Source: an uncultured Stomatobaculum sp. (GTDB lineage Bacteria; Bacillota; Clostridia; Lachnospirales; Lachnospiraceae). Taken from it: 6,435 bases of DNA. How positions within the stretch are numbered: the stretch's first letter is position 1; every line of letters begins with the position of its first letter. The translations under genes were made by a program, and so were the position numbers. Below, one piece after another: positions 5,749-6,435 of this stretch. Below the pieces are notes generated by a model, which had not been told where the DNA came from, ran no database searches, and saw only the letters and a list, made by a program, of their open reading frames with translations. Location: NCBI GenBank assembly GCA_938010625.1, contig CALLVJ010000353.1, forward strand, positions 1 through 6,435, given 5' to 3'.

Positions 5749-5943
5749 TCACTTTAACAGGTAATTGCCAGTGACCAGCGAATAGATGCCGAGCACTACG
5801 ACAATTGCACAGGCGATGATATTGAGCGGGCGAATGCGGATGCTCCATCCCTTCTCATGCGCGAGCTTAATCATAATGATCTGACCCGCGAACAGCACGG
5901 CGCAAAGTAAGGTAATGACAATGGTCATTGTCTGTGGATTCAT
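5749..5943 (-). CDS. Small two-helix membrane protein, unknown function
   Basis: This 64-residue protein starts at ATG 5943-5941 after a strong GGGGGAG ribosome binding site. It has two hydrophobic segments, residues about 6-26 (MTIVITLLCAVLFAGQIIMI) and 41-58 (NIIACAIVVVLGIYSLVT). A short positively charged loop (HEKGWSIRIRP) separates them, so both ends probably face the same side of the membrane. I recognise no named family. The gene lies 127 nt downstream of the cation symporter gene on the same strand, with its own extended -10 promoter between them and a strong terminator after it. It could be a small partner of the symporter, but only position suggests this. Confidence 0.75.
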   Translation of the reverse strand: MNPQTMTIVITLLCAVLFAGQIIMIKLAHEKGWSIRIRPLNIIACAIVVVLGIYSLVTGNYLLK

Positions 5944-5995
5944 GATAACTCCCCCTTGTTCTTTTCTCTGTCTTCTCTGATAAACACCGAGAGCT

Positions 5996-6004
5996 AGTAT
6001 ATCA
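5996..6004 (-). promoter_or_regulatory. Extended -10 promoter of the 64-residue membrane protein gene
   Basis: On the minus strand TGA-TATACT (6004-5996) is an extended -10 element. The -35 region at 6024-6019 (TCGTAA) is poor. The predicted start lies about 45 nt before ATG 5943. No terminator-like hairpin with a T-run is seen between the symporter stop (6071) and this site, so read-through from the symporter gene is also possible. Confidence 0.5.
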
Positions 6005-6070
6005 TAAACTCTTCTGCTTTACGATATGCTTCCACCGTCGCCACATTTGCCGCTCCGCGCTGACTGTCAC

Positions 6071-6435
6071 TCAGCACTCTTGCCGCATCTTCATGCCGCG
6101 CTCATAGTCCTTGAGCGCAGTGATTGCATCCTTACTGAGCGGGTACATCACAATCAGATTAAAGATGGTCATGAGGCCTATGCCCACATCGCCGAGATCC
6201 CACACCACGGAGTGCTGTGCGAGGCCGCCGACAAAGAGCATGACAAGCGCAAAAATCTTATAGGCGAACTGCGAGCCCCAGTTTGCGCCGAAGAGGTAGG
6301 CAATGTTGCTGTGCGCGTAAAAGAGTATCCCGAGGAAGGTTGAGAAACTAAAGAGCCAGAGCACAAGGGCAATGAAGAACACGCCGAAGCGCCCAAAGTG
6401 ATACTGCATCGCGGTCTGGAGCAAATCCATGCCGC
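6071..6435 (-). CDS. Alanine/glycine:cation symporter (AGCS family), C-terminal part only
   Basis: This is the last 121 codons or so of a gene whose 5' end lies beyond the right edge. The family imports alanine or glycine with Na+ (or H+) across the cytoplasmic membrane. Recognisable C-terminal features are a helix FGVFFIALVLWLFSFSTFLG, the segment ILFYAHSNIAYLFG, a helix starting YKIFALVMLFVGGL, and the conserved WDLGDVGIGLMTIFNLI stretch before the end of the last helix. A charged cytoplasmic tail with LKDYERG follows. The Met at 6430 is internal, not a start: the frame continues to the window edge, and full-length members are about 450-500 residues. The substrate cannot be settled from this part. 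Confidence 0.88.
   Translation of the reverse strand, partial: GMDLLQTAMQYHFGRFGVFFIALVLWLFSFSTFLGILFYAHSNIAYLFGANWGSQFAYKIFALVMLFVGGLAQHSVVWDLGDVGIGLMTIFNLIVMYPLSKDAITALKDYERGMKMRQEC

Overview
The window looks like a chromosomal segment of a Gram-positive, moderately GC-rich clostridial bacterium. A Lachnospiraceae or related gut or oral Firmicute is my best guess, at low confidence. Three things point there: strong AGGAGG-type ribosome binding sites, a fused LicC-LicA protein, and secreted proteins built from roughly 20-residue choline-binding-type repeats.

Left part (1-4884, all + strand): a cell-surface phosphocholine neighbourhood. The first gene (188-1999) encodes a three-part protein: an N-terminal winged helix-turn-helix, a LicC-like CTP:phosphocholine cytidylyltransferase and a LicA-like choline kinase. 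It could turn choline into CDP-choline in one polypeptide. Behind its own promoter follows a tight two-gene unit (8-nt gap). This unit holds a secreted protein made almost only of cell-wall-binding repeats (2113-3081) and a secreted GH25 lysozyme carrying the same kind of repeats (3090-4823). A long hairpin (4837-4884) closes the unit. The simplest reading is that the first gene supplies the activated phosphocholine that decorates the envelope, and the two secreted proteins dock on that decoration. The choline transporter (LicB) and phosphocholine transferase (LicD) that would complete the pathway are not in this window.

Middle part (4885-5658, - strand): a small transcription unit with a good promoter (5631-5658). 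It encodes a 44-residue peptide that is essentially only a signal peptide (5460-5594), then, after one nucleotide, an 89-residue three-helix membrane protein (5189-5458). Further along lies a probable decayed small membrane-protein gene with two in-frame stops (4916-5125).

Right part (5689-6435, - strand): the C-terminal end of an alanine/glycine:cation symporter (AGCS family) that enters from the right edge. It is followed by a 64-residue two-helix membrane protein with its own extended -10 promoter and a strong terminator.

The most interesting points are the compact phosphocholine synthesis and binding neighbourhood with a DNA-binding domain fused to the enzyme, the repeat-only companion of the lysozyme, and the signal-peptide-only mini-gene coupled to a small membrane protein.
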